Shown one piece after another: positions 12,882 to 24,633 of a stretch of DNA of 64,000 bases. The stretch lies in NCBI GenBank assembly GCA_038502055.1, contig JAXRKN010000045.1:2192501-2256500 (forward strand), read 5' to 3'. The position numbers and the translations under genes were made by a program. Below the pieces are notes generated by a model. The model ran no database searches. It was not told the DNA's origin and was given only the letters and a program-made list of their open reading frames with translations. Numbering within the stretch: position 1 is the stretch's first letter; each line of letters begins with the position of its first letter. The DNA comes from Tanytarsus gracilentus. Taxonomy: Eukaryota > Arthropoda > Insecta > Diptera > Chironomidae.

Positions 12882-15800
12882 TTACTCCGAATCATCTTCA
12901 TCCTCATTATCATCCTCGTCAGATTCATTTATGATTGTCTTTTTATTACCTTTCCTTTCTTTCTTCTTTTTACTCCTTTTGCCATCGCTTTTCTCACTTT
13001 TTGCATTTTCCTTCAGTACTCGATTCCAAAAGTTTTCCTTTGAATATTCAATGAACGACGCGAAATTAATTGAAATGCTTTTTGTGAGCTCGTCAACGTC
13101 ATCTTTCAACGAATTATCATAATCGACAGCAAAGTCCACGAATGACGGATAAATTTGTATCATTTTCTCAACAACTGGCGCCGCATCATTAACCGTCAAG
13201 TTATTTTTATTTTTTCTTCCTCTCGTTGACGTTTCCTTGGTGGAATTTTGAGGAATTTCAGCATCATCAGCTTCATAGTCTTCATTATTGTCACCGCCAC
13301 CTCCGACACCCTCGCTTTTGTTCATTTTTATTTTACTTTCGCCACGTTTCTCACAAATGAGTTTGAAGATGTAAAGAAGATCTTTAAGAGTGTTCACGCC
13401 ACTTAAATTGTGACGAACTTTTTTCTTCTCAAATTTTTCTTTCAGCACGTTGACTTGCTTTAGCAGCATTAACAGATGAACCTCATTAAGATCGTGAATA
13501 TTTTGTACGAAAAATTGATATAACTCATGTCTTTGCGGCCGATTGCTGTCACCATTAAGGAGAAGATAATTTTGATCGATTTCATCCAGTGGAAAAACTC
13601 CAAAATTTTCAGCCTGAATAAAATTATTAAAGAGATAAACCGACTCGATGAAACATGTGTAGAGGAGATTTTGGTTTTTGTCATTTGTGTAGCTTAAAAT
13701 TGCCGCTTGACTTTTAAGCTGAATAATTTCATTTTTGTCAACGAGACATGCGAGAAGATTTAATAAAACTCGTCCTTTCATTTTGATAAAATCCTGCATG
13801 ACGAGATCGTAAATGTTGGAAAGTGCACAGAGGCGAATTTCCTCGCATTTCGAGTGAAGTTTGTAGACAATTTCCTGGTGAGATAAAATTAATCGATTAA
13901 GTATTGTTTAAAAATAATAAAAATTATAGGTTTAATTAAATTTTTTCAATTCGTTTAAAAAAAATTAAAACATCTTCCAAAAACAAAACTAGTGAGGACG
14001 TTGCACTAATATCATGTTTACGTGGAAGTTAAGTTCCTGTTATGACATAACACTTCAACCGTGTGTTGTTTTCAACGACATGTATGAAATACAATTGTAT
14101 AAAAGTTTTTAATAAAGAGGATTACACGCATGTGGTTGATGTCTGTCTAACATGTTGCAAAATTTTCATTCAATAATTAAAACACGTCATTTTCATTTAA
14201 TTTAAATAAATTACTGTTTGTGGATTATTCAAAAATAAATTAAATCATTTTTCAGAAAAATTGTAAAAGCTTTTTATAATTTTTGATGCCAAAAATATCA
14301 CATTTTAATAACTTTATCAAGTGTTCGAAAATCCTCCGCAAATATATGATCGAATTTTAATTGAATTAAAAGCCAAAAATCGCGTTTTACATCATTAAGG
14401 TTTTGTTGAAACAAACCAAGCTGTTTCTGAGAAGTTTTCGCTGGAAGCGGTCCAATTTTATTTTCCACAGACTCAAAAATTTAAATTAAAAAATTGCAAT
14501 AAAACTAAAAGTTTTTGTATTAAGTTCAAATAATGTCTGGTCACTCTTAATACATTCATTAAATATTTTACTATCAATTAACAGTTTAACAAGGATCAAT
14601 TTAATTACAAATAAAATTATTGAGTGAAAATAGGATGCATCCAAAAATTGAAACAAAAAAGAATTTCAATAAGTCTGACTTGTTTCAAATTTGTTTAATA
14701 TTTCAAAATTGCAAGCCTATTAAGAGCATCAAAATTATTAATTTAAAAGCTTGTAAAATGTGTTTTCTAGACTACAAAAATTTCCACAATAAACATTCCA
14801 AAAATTTTAATCCTACCTTAAAAACGGGCGCAACAGTTGACGTGTGTTTTTTGCATAAATCATTTAAACACTGCATTGTTGTCTTGATGACGCTCACATT
14901 GACATTCTTCCTCAACAATGCCGCTAAATCTGGTGTTAATTCTGCTGCCATTTCGCCGTCTCGCAGTGCGAATCTCGATAGAACAATAACGGTGATGTTA
15001 AGTTTTCGCGGAATGTCATTTTGCAAGCTGACCGAAATTTGATTATTGAGAACTTTTCGTAGAAATTCAAAAAATAAATCGATAGTATTCCGATCAGGTC
15101 GTGATGGTAGGTCAGTATTTGATTCACAGTAAATCAGCATGTAACTCAGCATTTTCTCGTTGCTCTCGCCAGATATGAAATTTTTGAAATTATTCACGAG
15201 ATAATTTTTTGCTTTGTAATTTAGTTTACTGGCGAATTTAACTTCATCATTGGCCACAGTTGCACGTGTGATTTTGCATATTTCGTAGAGATGTGAAACC
15301 ATGGAAATTGGACAGTCACCGTTTTCAAGCACTTCCGACATCTTACATGCAATTTGAGTTTTTGAGTCGACACTGAAAGTTTCAATCCAATTGTGAATGA
15401 CTTCAAGGATCAAGTGAAAGTCATTGTTATCGTAATTTCTCTCGGTTATGCAGTCAAGAAAGGTTTTTACCACAATGTCAGGGTTATTTGACTTCATTTT
15501 CTTTGCTATCAACGACAATATACACCAAGCTTCAGTTCTGTTCGACGTGAAAATGTGGGTTTCAATTTTTCTCAGCTTTTCCTGTGTCAAAAATGAACTC
15601 GACGCAGTATCGATGGCATTTTGCAGCAATCCTCGTTTACCCTTAACTAAAATTAGCTTAACAACAGTCCACGGTAAAATTTGAGCGTCATTAACGGTAT
15701 TTTCAAACGACTCAATTTTTTGAAAGATTGACGTCAGTGATTTTACAGATGAGTCGACAATTTTATTATCGTTGTCTCTTATCAGACTCAAAATGACCTC

Positions 15801-18800
15801 TAACCACATCTCCACAGCATTGCTGTTCTTCGGATGATCCCTAATAATGTTATTCACCATGTCGAGTAATTGATTCTTGACGAGATACGATGGATCGTCA
15901 GGGAGGGTTGTGATGATATCGATGAAAATTTCATTATCAAGCAAATTGTCACAGTGATGACCTAAATTGAGATAATTAAAATTTAATGAATTAAAAACAT
16001 AATCAAGATTAAAAATATTTAAATTAATATTAATTCAAACGTTTTATTAGCTTTTAAATCTTTTGAGCTACTCAAATATTTTTGGGCGGAAAATTAATTT
16101 TCCTGAAAACAAAACTTTTCATATCTCACTTTTGTTCCAGAATAATTTCCCGAAGAGTCGGACAATGAAAACATCAATGAGGACCATTCGAGGAAGTGAA
16201 ATACTAAATCTACCAGCTCTTATTAAATGTGTGCGTCACATATGTAAACAATGGGTATATTAAGGCTATTGTGCAAGAGCTTCATAGCCCGAATCCATGA
16301 ATTTATTCCATACGCATTTTTACCAAATAATAAATTTATCGCAGACAATGTAGTGATTTTTCTCTGGTTGAACCATAATCACACGAGGCACGAATTTCAA
16401 CGTGCACATGCGGCATCCCTTAGTGATAAATGATCAGCGGTTTGCATAAGCCATCAAAATTATTTTCCACCACATGAGTTTTCTGGGGAAAACTTTAATA
16501 AATCAAATTGAGTTTATTGAAATTCTCGAGAGAAGCTCAACAAGTTGTGTTTCAGGTTATTTTAAAGAGCTCAATTTATTTTTAGCTAATTTTTTGTCAA
16601 ATTTTAAAAAACACATTTAGTCATCGCTTTCGTGTTTCGATAAAAAAAATCTTTTCATTTTCTCAGAATTTTTTCCTTACTTTTGGGATTAAAATTCAGG
16701 TTTCAATTTAGAGCGGAAATTAGAAAACAAAAAGCCTTAAATCACTGGAGTAAAAATAAGAATCGAGTCATGAACTCTTTGAGTGGGAGACTTTTTTGTT
16801 TATGACATAAATAATTCAAGAATCTTCTGTTACTCAATGACAGTGCGTACAAATTTGTTTTTATCAATAAGTTTAATAATTAATCACTTTTTTCGCTTTA
16901 TCATTTTTTGTCACAGTCACGTGTGGTGTCAAATTGAAATTCAAGTGAAAATTTATTAACTGCAAAAAGCGGAAGCGACTTGTTGCGAACTTAATGACGA
17001 TTCTAACATATTCGATTGTTTGTAATTAAATTATTTATGATGATGAAGAAAATGAGTTAGAAAAGTGATGAATTGCAAGACCATAAAAAAAAGGAGAACA
17101 GTGAAAGTTTCCGTATTGCGCAGCATCGCAGAAAAAAATATTTTCGTCCTTACAACTTCATATATTAGTACGATAGCACAGCGAGAAATTTCATTCATTG
17201 AACACAAGAAGCTCGCTGAAGCTTGTTGTGCCTCACATTGTGCAAGTTTAAAAAGTTCTTTTTGAGTGAAATTTTAAAATGTTGAGTTTTAATTATTCTC
17301 GCGTTATTTCTCTCGCTCTTTTATTAAAGGTGAAAAATAAAATATTTAAGTGGAATTCTATTTTTATTGTAATTTGGTTCATATAGATTTCTTCAGTGTC
17401 GATGCATTTAATGGCTCAAAATATCCACACGATAACAGGTGAGAAAGTGAACAGCAAAAGGGCCAAGAGTAATTGTCTTCAAATATTTGCTTTTAATTAC
17501 TCCTTTGACGAACCTTTTTTCGACAACGATCTCTTCAAAAGGGATATTTTTGTGACATTTCCAGTGACACTTAACATAAACTCCTAAATAAATTGCGTGA
17601 AATTGAAAAAGGTGACAGTTAAATGTTGAATAAATATTTCACGAAAATGAAATTGAACCTTTCATTTTTTTTGAAGGTGTTAAATTTGAAGAAGGCTGGA
17701 AAAAAGTTTTAAACTAAGCTTCATGACTTTTGCATATTTTTTTTAAACGCGAAAAAATATATTCCTCAAAAATGTTCAGGACAGAACCTTTTAATGCATA
17801 TGAAAATGAAAAATTTTACTCACAAGAATGAAAAGCTCAAGAGATTAAAATAAATATTAAAAAAATGCCTGCAGAAACATTTCAAAGCTCTCTAAAATTC
17901 TCTTTTTTAAATGCAATGAAAAATTCACGTCAGCTCTTACACTGAAGTTTGTTTTCATTACCAGAAATCTCATCAAAATTTTAAGTCGTGCCTTCAGCAT
18001 AATTAATTTTGGTTTTCGATAAGTTCAAACAAAACTTTTGATTATCTTTTCAAAAAAAAATATGATTTTGTTTGAGCACGTGACATCCATCATTATCTCG
18101 ATAATTCTTTCATCTTTCACTAATGAATGTTAAGAAAATTTTTCAAGAATAATTTCGCAGAAAATTTTAAACTTGATCTTCAATTTTAAAAAAAAACATA
18201 AAATTTAATGAAGCTTCGAAATTTTAAGTGTAGGCACAATGGCTTCATTAAAACTGTTTAATTATGTAAATTTATAACAACGTTGAATTTTAGAGATTTT
18301 CAGTGTATAGTTGCTGACTTGCCAACCTTTTGTCGGTAATGAATTTGTAATTCAAGTTTGCTCAATTTTTGGCGCTACAAAGAAATTCTATTTTTTTTTA
18401 TGAAACAAAAGTTGGAAGAAGAATTTAGCTTTTAGTGAAAAGGGTTTGAAATCATTGAATAAAATTCATTCACAATAAAATGCCGCAGATGAAATCAACT
18501 GGGACGTAATTTGATTGATGTCAATAAGGAAATTAATTTATGAAAAGTTTGAAAATGAAAATTTAATGATTTTGTTCTGATAACTCACTGATGCAAGTTT
18601 TACGGGTTTTTATTTTAAAAAATATTTTTTGAAATTTTTTATTTAAAAACAATTTAAGTTTAGTTTTAAAACTATTCATAAATTTCCCAACCCATGATGA
18701 TTTTCATAAAAACTTTCTTCTCCTTTTTCATCTTAATTTTCGCCCTCTCATCAATCCATTTAACACAATCCAAATGTATCCAAAAATCTTATTACCAAAC

Positions 18801-21800
18801 AACCGCACAACGCCAACAACAAAATTGACACAAAATTTCAATTACCGAACTGATAAAAGGGAGCAAAAAGTTTTATTAATTGGAATGTAATGTTTCACCC
18901 CCACGACTTGCAAAATCTCTCTCTCTCGAATTCACAATCCTAATTGTCGTCATATGCCTTTAAAAATAATTTATGCTAAAATTATTACTCTCACATGTTT
19001 TGGACAGACAATAATTTTCCGTGGATTTTATAACTCAATATTAATTCTAATTTATGTTAATTTAATTTCTCTCTGTCTCATCATAAAGACTGTGTGCAAG
19101 TGACGTCAGAGGAAGGAATTTTCGTGTTTCGTAAAAACTTAAAACGCACAGGACTCTCAAATATTGTTGAGAGCTTTGGTGAAAGCAGTGAGCAGGTTTG
19201 CGGTCTCTATTTGATGACAGATCCCGACAAAGTTATTGAGGTTGACGTGAAATTCTCCAACTTGAACTGTGAAATGGAGAATTTAGCGGCGGTAAGAAAA
19301 TTTAATTGACGATTTTTAAAAATAAAAATTTATTTAAAAAAAATATAATTTCCAGTTCTTTGATGGGTTTGAGATGAACGGCGAGTATTTCCCTAATCCT
19401 CAAGATTCGAAGCTCGATGGGCGCTTTTTTGAGTTTTGTGACGAAGGGAAGCTTTCCAATTTTGATAATCGGAAGAAATTTCGAAAGCGGAAATTCATTT
19501 CCCATCAGAACGCAGCCGTCTTTCAATATAAAATACCTTACTCTGGATCTTTCGTAATTGAAGTGAAACACAAGAAAATATCAGAGCGTGAGTCAACTTG
19601 TGTGATGCTATCATCATGAGAATTTCTAACATTTCCTTTTTCTGATCACTGCAGCATGTAACATCCTCGCGGAAGGAGCTCAATATTTTGTCTTACAAAA
19701 TCATGGCATCGCGAGAAACTGCACGTTGACGACTCTTTATCCGGCTGTTGTATCAATTTTGAAAATGGAAGTCGGTAAAGCAATGGAAGGAAATCACATC
19801 AATTATGACGTGAGTTAATGAAAAGATTTTAAATTTATTGCTGAAGTATTTTCGAGTGATCCTATAAAAGTCAATTGTGTAATGGTTTACGAAGTGAGTT
19901 GGGGATTTTAATTATGGTCATTTTGGGGGGAAAAAGGTCAAGTGCCAAAGTTTAGAGAGCTGTCATGAATTTTATATTAAAATTAAATGTGGTGTGAAAA
20001 TTTGAGGAAAACTTTTGAACATTTTTAGTAAAAATTTAATTTTCTAATTAAAAATTTGCATTTCAATTTTCCTCAATTTAGTGCAATGACGCGAGAAGCA
20101 ACGACAAAATCATAATCGGAGGATCAAACGGTCTCGATACATCCAGCTTGCAAGCAACCCAGTCAATTTGCGGATCAGGCGCACCCGACCAAATTGAACA
20201 TGTCGTCCTTTGTGCAATTACTTCCGTTCGATTAGAGTCAAGTGGAAAGAGCAACAATAAAGTGATTGTGAGCTTGAGAGAGGCGGATGAAAATGACTTA
20301 GAGAAGGCGACAGCTGTATGTGACTTGTAATGATATCGCGTATAAGAAATATATATAAAAAAATGAAAATCAATATTTTTTCTTTTCCGATAAATATTTG
20401 ATGTAACTGTGAAAATGTGTAAAAAATCTAAGAAGTAAAATAAAGATGAATTCAAACGGGATTGCAGAGATATCTCAAAAAATTAACCAAAAAATATAAA
20501 AATGTATGAACAAGTTCAAAATATTTTTTCAACCCCTACTAAAAAACCCTTTTAAATTTTCGCGCAGTGACATTGATTCAATTCATTCCTCCCATGTCAT
20601 CAAACAACTTTTTTCAATAAAGCATTTGTGATCCTTTTAGAACAGTTTTATTAAAAAGCCCACACCCACAACTACACATCGATTAAGGTCACATACTGCA
20701 TGAAGTAGAATTGGATTTAATGCTTTTTGAATAGTTTTTTTTGATGTATGAATCCCGATTTGCTACTAAAACTTTTAGCGAGAAAACTTCACTAATCGGA
20801 AAAATTTCCATAACGACTCTTTAGAGAATTTTTAACCCAATTAAGTTTGGCATTCCTTAATTATTAGTGAAATTACACCAACTTTCAGAAATATTTTTGT
20901 TTCTAAAAAAATTAATTTTACTCACTCAAAATTTCCAAGCATGTCTTTTTGATGTACGTAGCACTTGATGTCTGTAGCAAAGCAAGTAAATTTAGTTGAA
21001 AGCTGTCACCATCTTTTTCAAGAATATTCAAAATTTCTGGGTTTATGTTACTTGTTGTAGTTTTCTTAAAAATCATGTTGAAAATTTTTCTCGCAAGGTC
21101 ATTTCCATTTAAAATTGCAGATTTTATTGAAGTCAATGCCTTTAACTTAACATTATCCTGCTTGTCATAAGTGCGCTCGAAGAGAATTTTAATTACGGAA
21201 ACTTCGCGTGGAATTTTTATGCTGACCATGTTTTGAGTGTTGGCGTCGGGAGTGGTATTAATTAGCAACATTCTACCCGCAAACTCTACGCCATTAAGGC
21301 GCTGTCGATGGTCGGACGACATTGAGAGTTTCTCAAGGTATTCAATTATGCTCTCATTGCATTTCCAATATATTGCAAGCTCATATTTCACTGCAACGTC
21401 CATAAGTTTTTGGAATTTTTCTCTATCAAACTTGTGATCGGGATTTGAGAGAAGTGACTTAATGAATTTAAGAAGCACGTTTTTGGTTTTCATTGAGTAC
21501 GCTGAGAGGAGATGTAAGAAAAAATCTGATATATTTTCTCCATGTTTGCTTTTCGACGAAAATTTCCGTTTAGATGTGATAAAATGTAAGTCGACTGTTC
21601 GACAAAAAATAAGGTACATAATATTTTCAATGTCTTTATCCGGCAGTGGTCGAAGACAGAGATTCTCTAAGTTTTCGTAACAACCCATCACGATCTCAAC
21701 TGCAGATTGATTGCTGCTAATGATGTAATTTTCCAGCACTGAACTGAGCGTGTCAATATATTTTTCAAGAACATCTTCTTGATCATTAAGACACACAATG

Positions 21801-22444
21801 TTGAAGACATTTTTGCACTCATTTAGCATTTGGATTATTTGAATTTCAAGATAGTGATCTCCGGATTTTAGTTTGTTGTGAAAATTCAGTAATTTAAAAT
21901 AGTTTATGACTAAATCTGGATCCCAAATTAGACATCTTTTAGCTCCAGGAAGTCCCAGTAAACACATGTAAGTTCTTCCAGCATTAAAAGATAAATCTTT
22001 GTTACTTTTATCATGACAATCCACATCAAACAGCTTTAGAAGAGCATAAATAAATGAATGGTAACAGTCAACTTTAAATCCATCCTTCACAATCAGGTCC
22101 CAATTGACAATCTCATCAGAAGCTCTCGATTCTTCCAGCAGTGAGCGAATCACTTTTAATATTTCTATACATTGCATACCATGCCGGATTTTTTTGAGGA
22201 AGTTTATGTTATAAAGCGAAATTGATCTGAATAAGTCGTCATCGTTATTAGCTTCAGCCTCGAGCTCGTTTACGGAATCATCAACTAGGTCATTAATTTC
22301 TTTAATTTCTAAAGGTTGTTCTGGGAAGAACTGTTGAAGTTCAAGTATGGTGTTCTTAAGTGAAGTTTGAGATAGATTACTCTCATCATCGGTTAAAAAC
22401 TCAAAAGAATTAAACCGATTTTGGCGCTGGTTTATGGTATTCAT
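12882..22444 (-). CDS. Cap-D3: condensin II subunit D3 (Cap-D3), 1218 aa
   Basis: Three coding exons on the minus strand: 22444-20926, 15961-14817 and 13874-12882. Donors GTGAGT and GTAGGA and acceptors TTTAG and CCCAG-type keep the frame across both junctions. The start is the ATG at 22444; the open frame extends upstream only through a GTG. The protein is an alpha-helical HEAT-repeat protein. Family-like segments include LSMSSDHRQRLNGVEFAGR in exon 1, EAWCILSLIAKK in exon 2, and across the last junction a condensin HEAT block ending EEIRLCALSNIYDLVMQDF. The tail is Lys/Arg-rich and then strongly acidic. Human NCAPD3 is about 1,500 aa, so this copy is somewhat shorter. The family is a HEAT subunit of condensin II, acting in chromosome compaction and, in flies, in unpairing of homologues. 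Intron 1 (15962-20925) houses the CRHBP gene in antisense orientation; intron 2 (13875-14816) shows no gene. Confidence 0.88.
15962..18693. other. non-coding part of Cap-D3 intron 1, upstream of CRHBP
   Basis: This 2.7 kb lies downstream of the Cap-D3 exon 1 donor and 5' of the nested CRHBP start. Only random-looking short ORFs are seen. It must contain the CRHBP promoter, but no clear TATA/Inr pair could be picked out. Confidence 0.5.
18694..20330 (+). CDS. CRHBP: corticotropin-releasing-hormone-binding protein (CRHBP), 306 aa
   Basis: Five exons: 18694-18775, 19089-19291, 19356-19587, 19655-19809 and 20082-20330. All have GT-AG borders and continuous phase. Exon 1 encodes a hydrophobic signal peptide (MMIFIKTFFSFFILIFALSS); its donor (AAAT/GTATCC) is weak, so this exon is the least certain. 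The body matches CRHBP: CGLYLMTDPDKVIEVDV, FFDGFEMNGEYFPNPQD, FCDEGK, then a PCN after the exon 3/4 junction, NCTLTTLYP, and a final lobe with a GGSNGLD motif ending in VCDL. Length (306 vs about 322 in human) and Cys positions fit the two-lobe, CUB-like secreted fold. In vertebrates CRHBP sequesters CRH and urocortins. In insects the expected ligand is the CRF-like diuretic hormone DH44 (inference). The whole gene lies within intron 1 of Cap-D3 on the opposite strand. Confidence 0.9.
20439..20444 (+). terminator. polyadenylation signal of CRHBP
   Basis: AATAAA about 110 bp after the CRHBP stop. It lies well before Cap-D3 exon 1 begins at 20926, so the nested transcript probably ends inside the host intron. 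Confidence 0.55.
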
Positions 22445-22763
22445 GTTTGTGGTATAAATTTCCAAAAAATTAACACATTTCACTAAAACTAAAGTTTACT
22501 TCAATAAAGTTTGTGTCTTAATTGGTCACTTATTAGCTTAATTAAATATTTTATGTAAATTTTATATTTTGTTTACAAACTTATGTTGTTTATGTTTCCT
22601 TAAAAATATATGTTGCGTCTATGAGCGTCAGTCTGTCACTAACTGCCAAATCGAAGTTTTAGGCTACCAAAAAGGTTTGTTTTGACTGTAAAAATATTAG
22701 AATTAGTTCAATTTTAGTATATTCTAGCCGTCAAACTAACTTTTGATGAGTTAAAACTTGAAT
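22445..22763. promoter_or_regulatory. shared divergent promoter, Cap-D3 / ZAD zinc finger
   Basis: Only 319 bp separate the Cap-D3 ATG (minus strand) from the ZAD gene ATG (plus strand), so both 5' UTRs and promoters must fit here unless one uses a distant non-coding exon. No TATA box is obvious for either gene, which suits broadly expressed genes. Confidence 0.6.
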
Positions 22764-24407
22764 ATGGAGTACTTAAGCTTGTGTCGAACGTGTTTGAATG
22801 AAAATTTAGATGACAATTATGGCACAATTTTTGATATCTGTGAAAATGAGATAAAGTTCAGTGACATTCTCCAGCTGATCGCACCACAAATTGATTTGAA
22901 TGATGAAAGCTTAACTAAAACAATCTGCGATGAGTGTAAAAACTTTTGCAGTGAGATTCTAAAGTTTAAAAACCAAATCCTAAATTCAAATGACACCTTA
23001 CAAAATCCAATGAAAAAAGATGCAACTTATGAGGAAATAATCGCATATCCCATTGAGGATGAACATAAACTGCAGGAAAGTTATTCGCTTGTTGAAATTG
23101 AACAAACCGAATCAAACTTAATGCTCGATGAATTTCCTTGTGATGACATGATTGTAGAAGTTGGCGAAATCGAAGATTCTGTCGAAGAGTTTGAGTGTAA
23201 AAAATGCAACAAGTGTTTTGAATCTGAAGAAATGCTCGACGATCACATAAAGTCTCACTCGTCAAAATCTCGCACCCATTTTTGCAAAGTCTGTAATAAA
23301 AAGTTCCTAACTAATTTTAAACTAAAATACCACGAAATCATTCACTCGAGTCTTGTGAAAGAGATAAAGACTAGAAGAGAGTTTCAGTGTTTCTTCTGTC
23401 ACATGAATCATACAGAAAAAACAGAATTAGATGAGCATATGAAAGATCACAAAAAAAGGGCAGAAATTGAGCCTCTCGAGTGTTGTCACTGTGGAAAATC
23501 ATTTGATAAATTATTAGCACTTAGCAGACATCTCAAAACGCATGATGAAAATAAGGTAAATTAATTTTGAATGCAAATAATTTAAAGATAATCTATAAGG
23601 ATGTAAATTTAAATTTTAGACCCACGAATGTACGGTGTGCCAAGAGACTTTTACTATGGGCCAAGAGTTGATTGATCATCTTCATAAGCACAAAGGTACA
23701 AAACTTCATAAATGTAATATCTGTGGAAAAACTTACGGTCAAGCGTCGAGATTAAAAATTCACATTGAAACACATTCTGAGGAAAAGACTTACCTCTGCA
23801 CGGAATGCGGCAAAAGTTTCAACCGTAGCAGCAATCTTCGTCAACATCTTCTCCGTCACACTGGAGACAAACACTTCAATTGTCCGCAATGTCCTGCAAA
23901 GTTTGTTAGTAAAGGCAACTTGAAGGCTCACATGACGACACATTCTAGTAAAAAACCATACGAATGTAATTTATGTGGATCTTCCTTCACTCAGTCTTAT
24001 TCACTAGTCAAACACAATAGAATTCACACAGGCGATCGACCGTATCAATGTGAAGTGTGTGATATGAAATTCTACTCGTCGGATCACCTCAAGAGACACA
24101 TGCGGACTCATGTGAGATTTTTATTGAAATTTTTAAATTTTTTAATGTAAAACACAATTTTTAGACTGGTGAGCGTCCATTTAAATGCAACTTCTGCTCC
24201 AAATCATTCGCACAAAATGGAGATCTCAACAAGCACAAGCGTCTTCACGTCGGCGAAAATACTTACATTTGTGACTGGCTTGATTGCAAACAAGCGTTTC
24301 GATTGCTCAGTGAACTACGCGATCATCATAAAGTTCACTATAGCACTGACACGAAAACATACGAAAAATTCGAGGCTTTAGAGGAAATTGAAGAAATTAA
24401 TTCGTGA
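22764..24407 (+). CDS. ZAD-C2H2 zinc-finger transcription factor, 508 aa, 12 fingers
   Basis: Three exons: 22764-23555, 23620-24111 and 24165-24407, all joined in phase 0. The start is the ATG giving MEYLSLCRTC; the frame runs two codons further upstream but only through a TTG. The N-terminus is a ZAD (zinc-finger-associated domain) with its four zinc-binding cysteines at residues 7, 10, 55 and 58. An acidic linker follows, then 12 C2H2 fingers from about residue 144 to the C-terminus. Fingers 6-11 form the best-linked block, with canonical linkers such as TGDRPYQC and TGERPFKC; the last finger has an extra residue between its cysteines. ZAD proteins dimerise through the ZAD and bind DNA, often as insulator or promoter factors in flies. 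Orthology to a named Drosophila gene cannot be assigned because ZAD genes evolve quickly. Confidence 0.9.
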
Positions 24408-24438
24408 TCGTCAATGAAAATTTAAACGAAAATTTATG

Positions 24439-24444
24439 AATAAA
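24439..24444 (+). terminator. polyadenylation signal of the ZAD gene
   Basis: AATAAA, 32 bp past the stop at 24407. The tubulin TATA box lies about 97 bp downstream, so the two tandem genes are tightly packed. Confidence 0.55.
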
Positions 24445-24528
24445 ATTTCTCAATTAAAATAATGTTTCTTCTTTTTTGCTTCGATTGTTTCTTTCAATTC
24501 AATGTTCCATAATTTCCGTCTCAATGCA

Positions 24529-24577
24529 CACGTGACTGGGTATAAGAACGAGTGTCAACGAGTATGATGATTCAGTC
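24529..24577 (+). promoter_or_regulatory. core promoter of the beta-tubulin gene (E-box, TATA, Inr)
   Basis: A palindromic E-box CACGTG is at 24529-24534 and TATAAG at 24541-24546. The arthropod initiator TCAGTC follows at 24572-24577, with A+1 near 24574, 33 bp after the start of the TATA. This predicts a 5' UTR of about 60 nt before the ATG at 24634. A focused TATA promoter suggests tissue-restricted rather than housekeeping expression. Confidence 0.6.
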
Positions 24578-24633
24578 TTGATTTTGAGTTTTCATTGTGA
24601 GGTTCAAGTTGGTGGATTTAGTTTAAAAAAAAG

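Noticed and set aside
14620..15042. 140-codon plus-strand ORF
   Set aside because: Antisense shadow of Cap-D3 exon 2 plus intron sequence; the minus strand has the conserved HEAT-repeat protein.
22445..22483. Upstream extension of Cap-D3 to 22483
   Set aside because: The frame is open but the codon at 22483 is GTG; the first ATG is at 22444.
22758..22763. Upstream start for the ZAD gene at 22758
   Set aside because: It is a TTG; the ATG at 22764 gives the normal short N-terminus before the ZAD cysteines.
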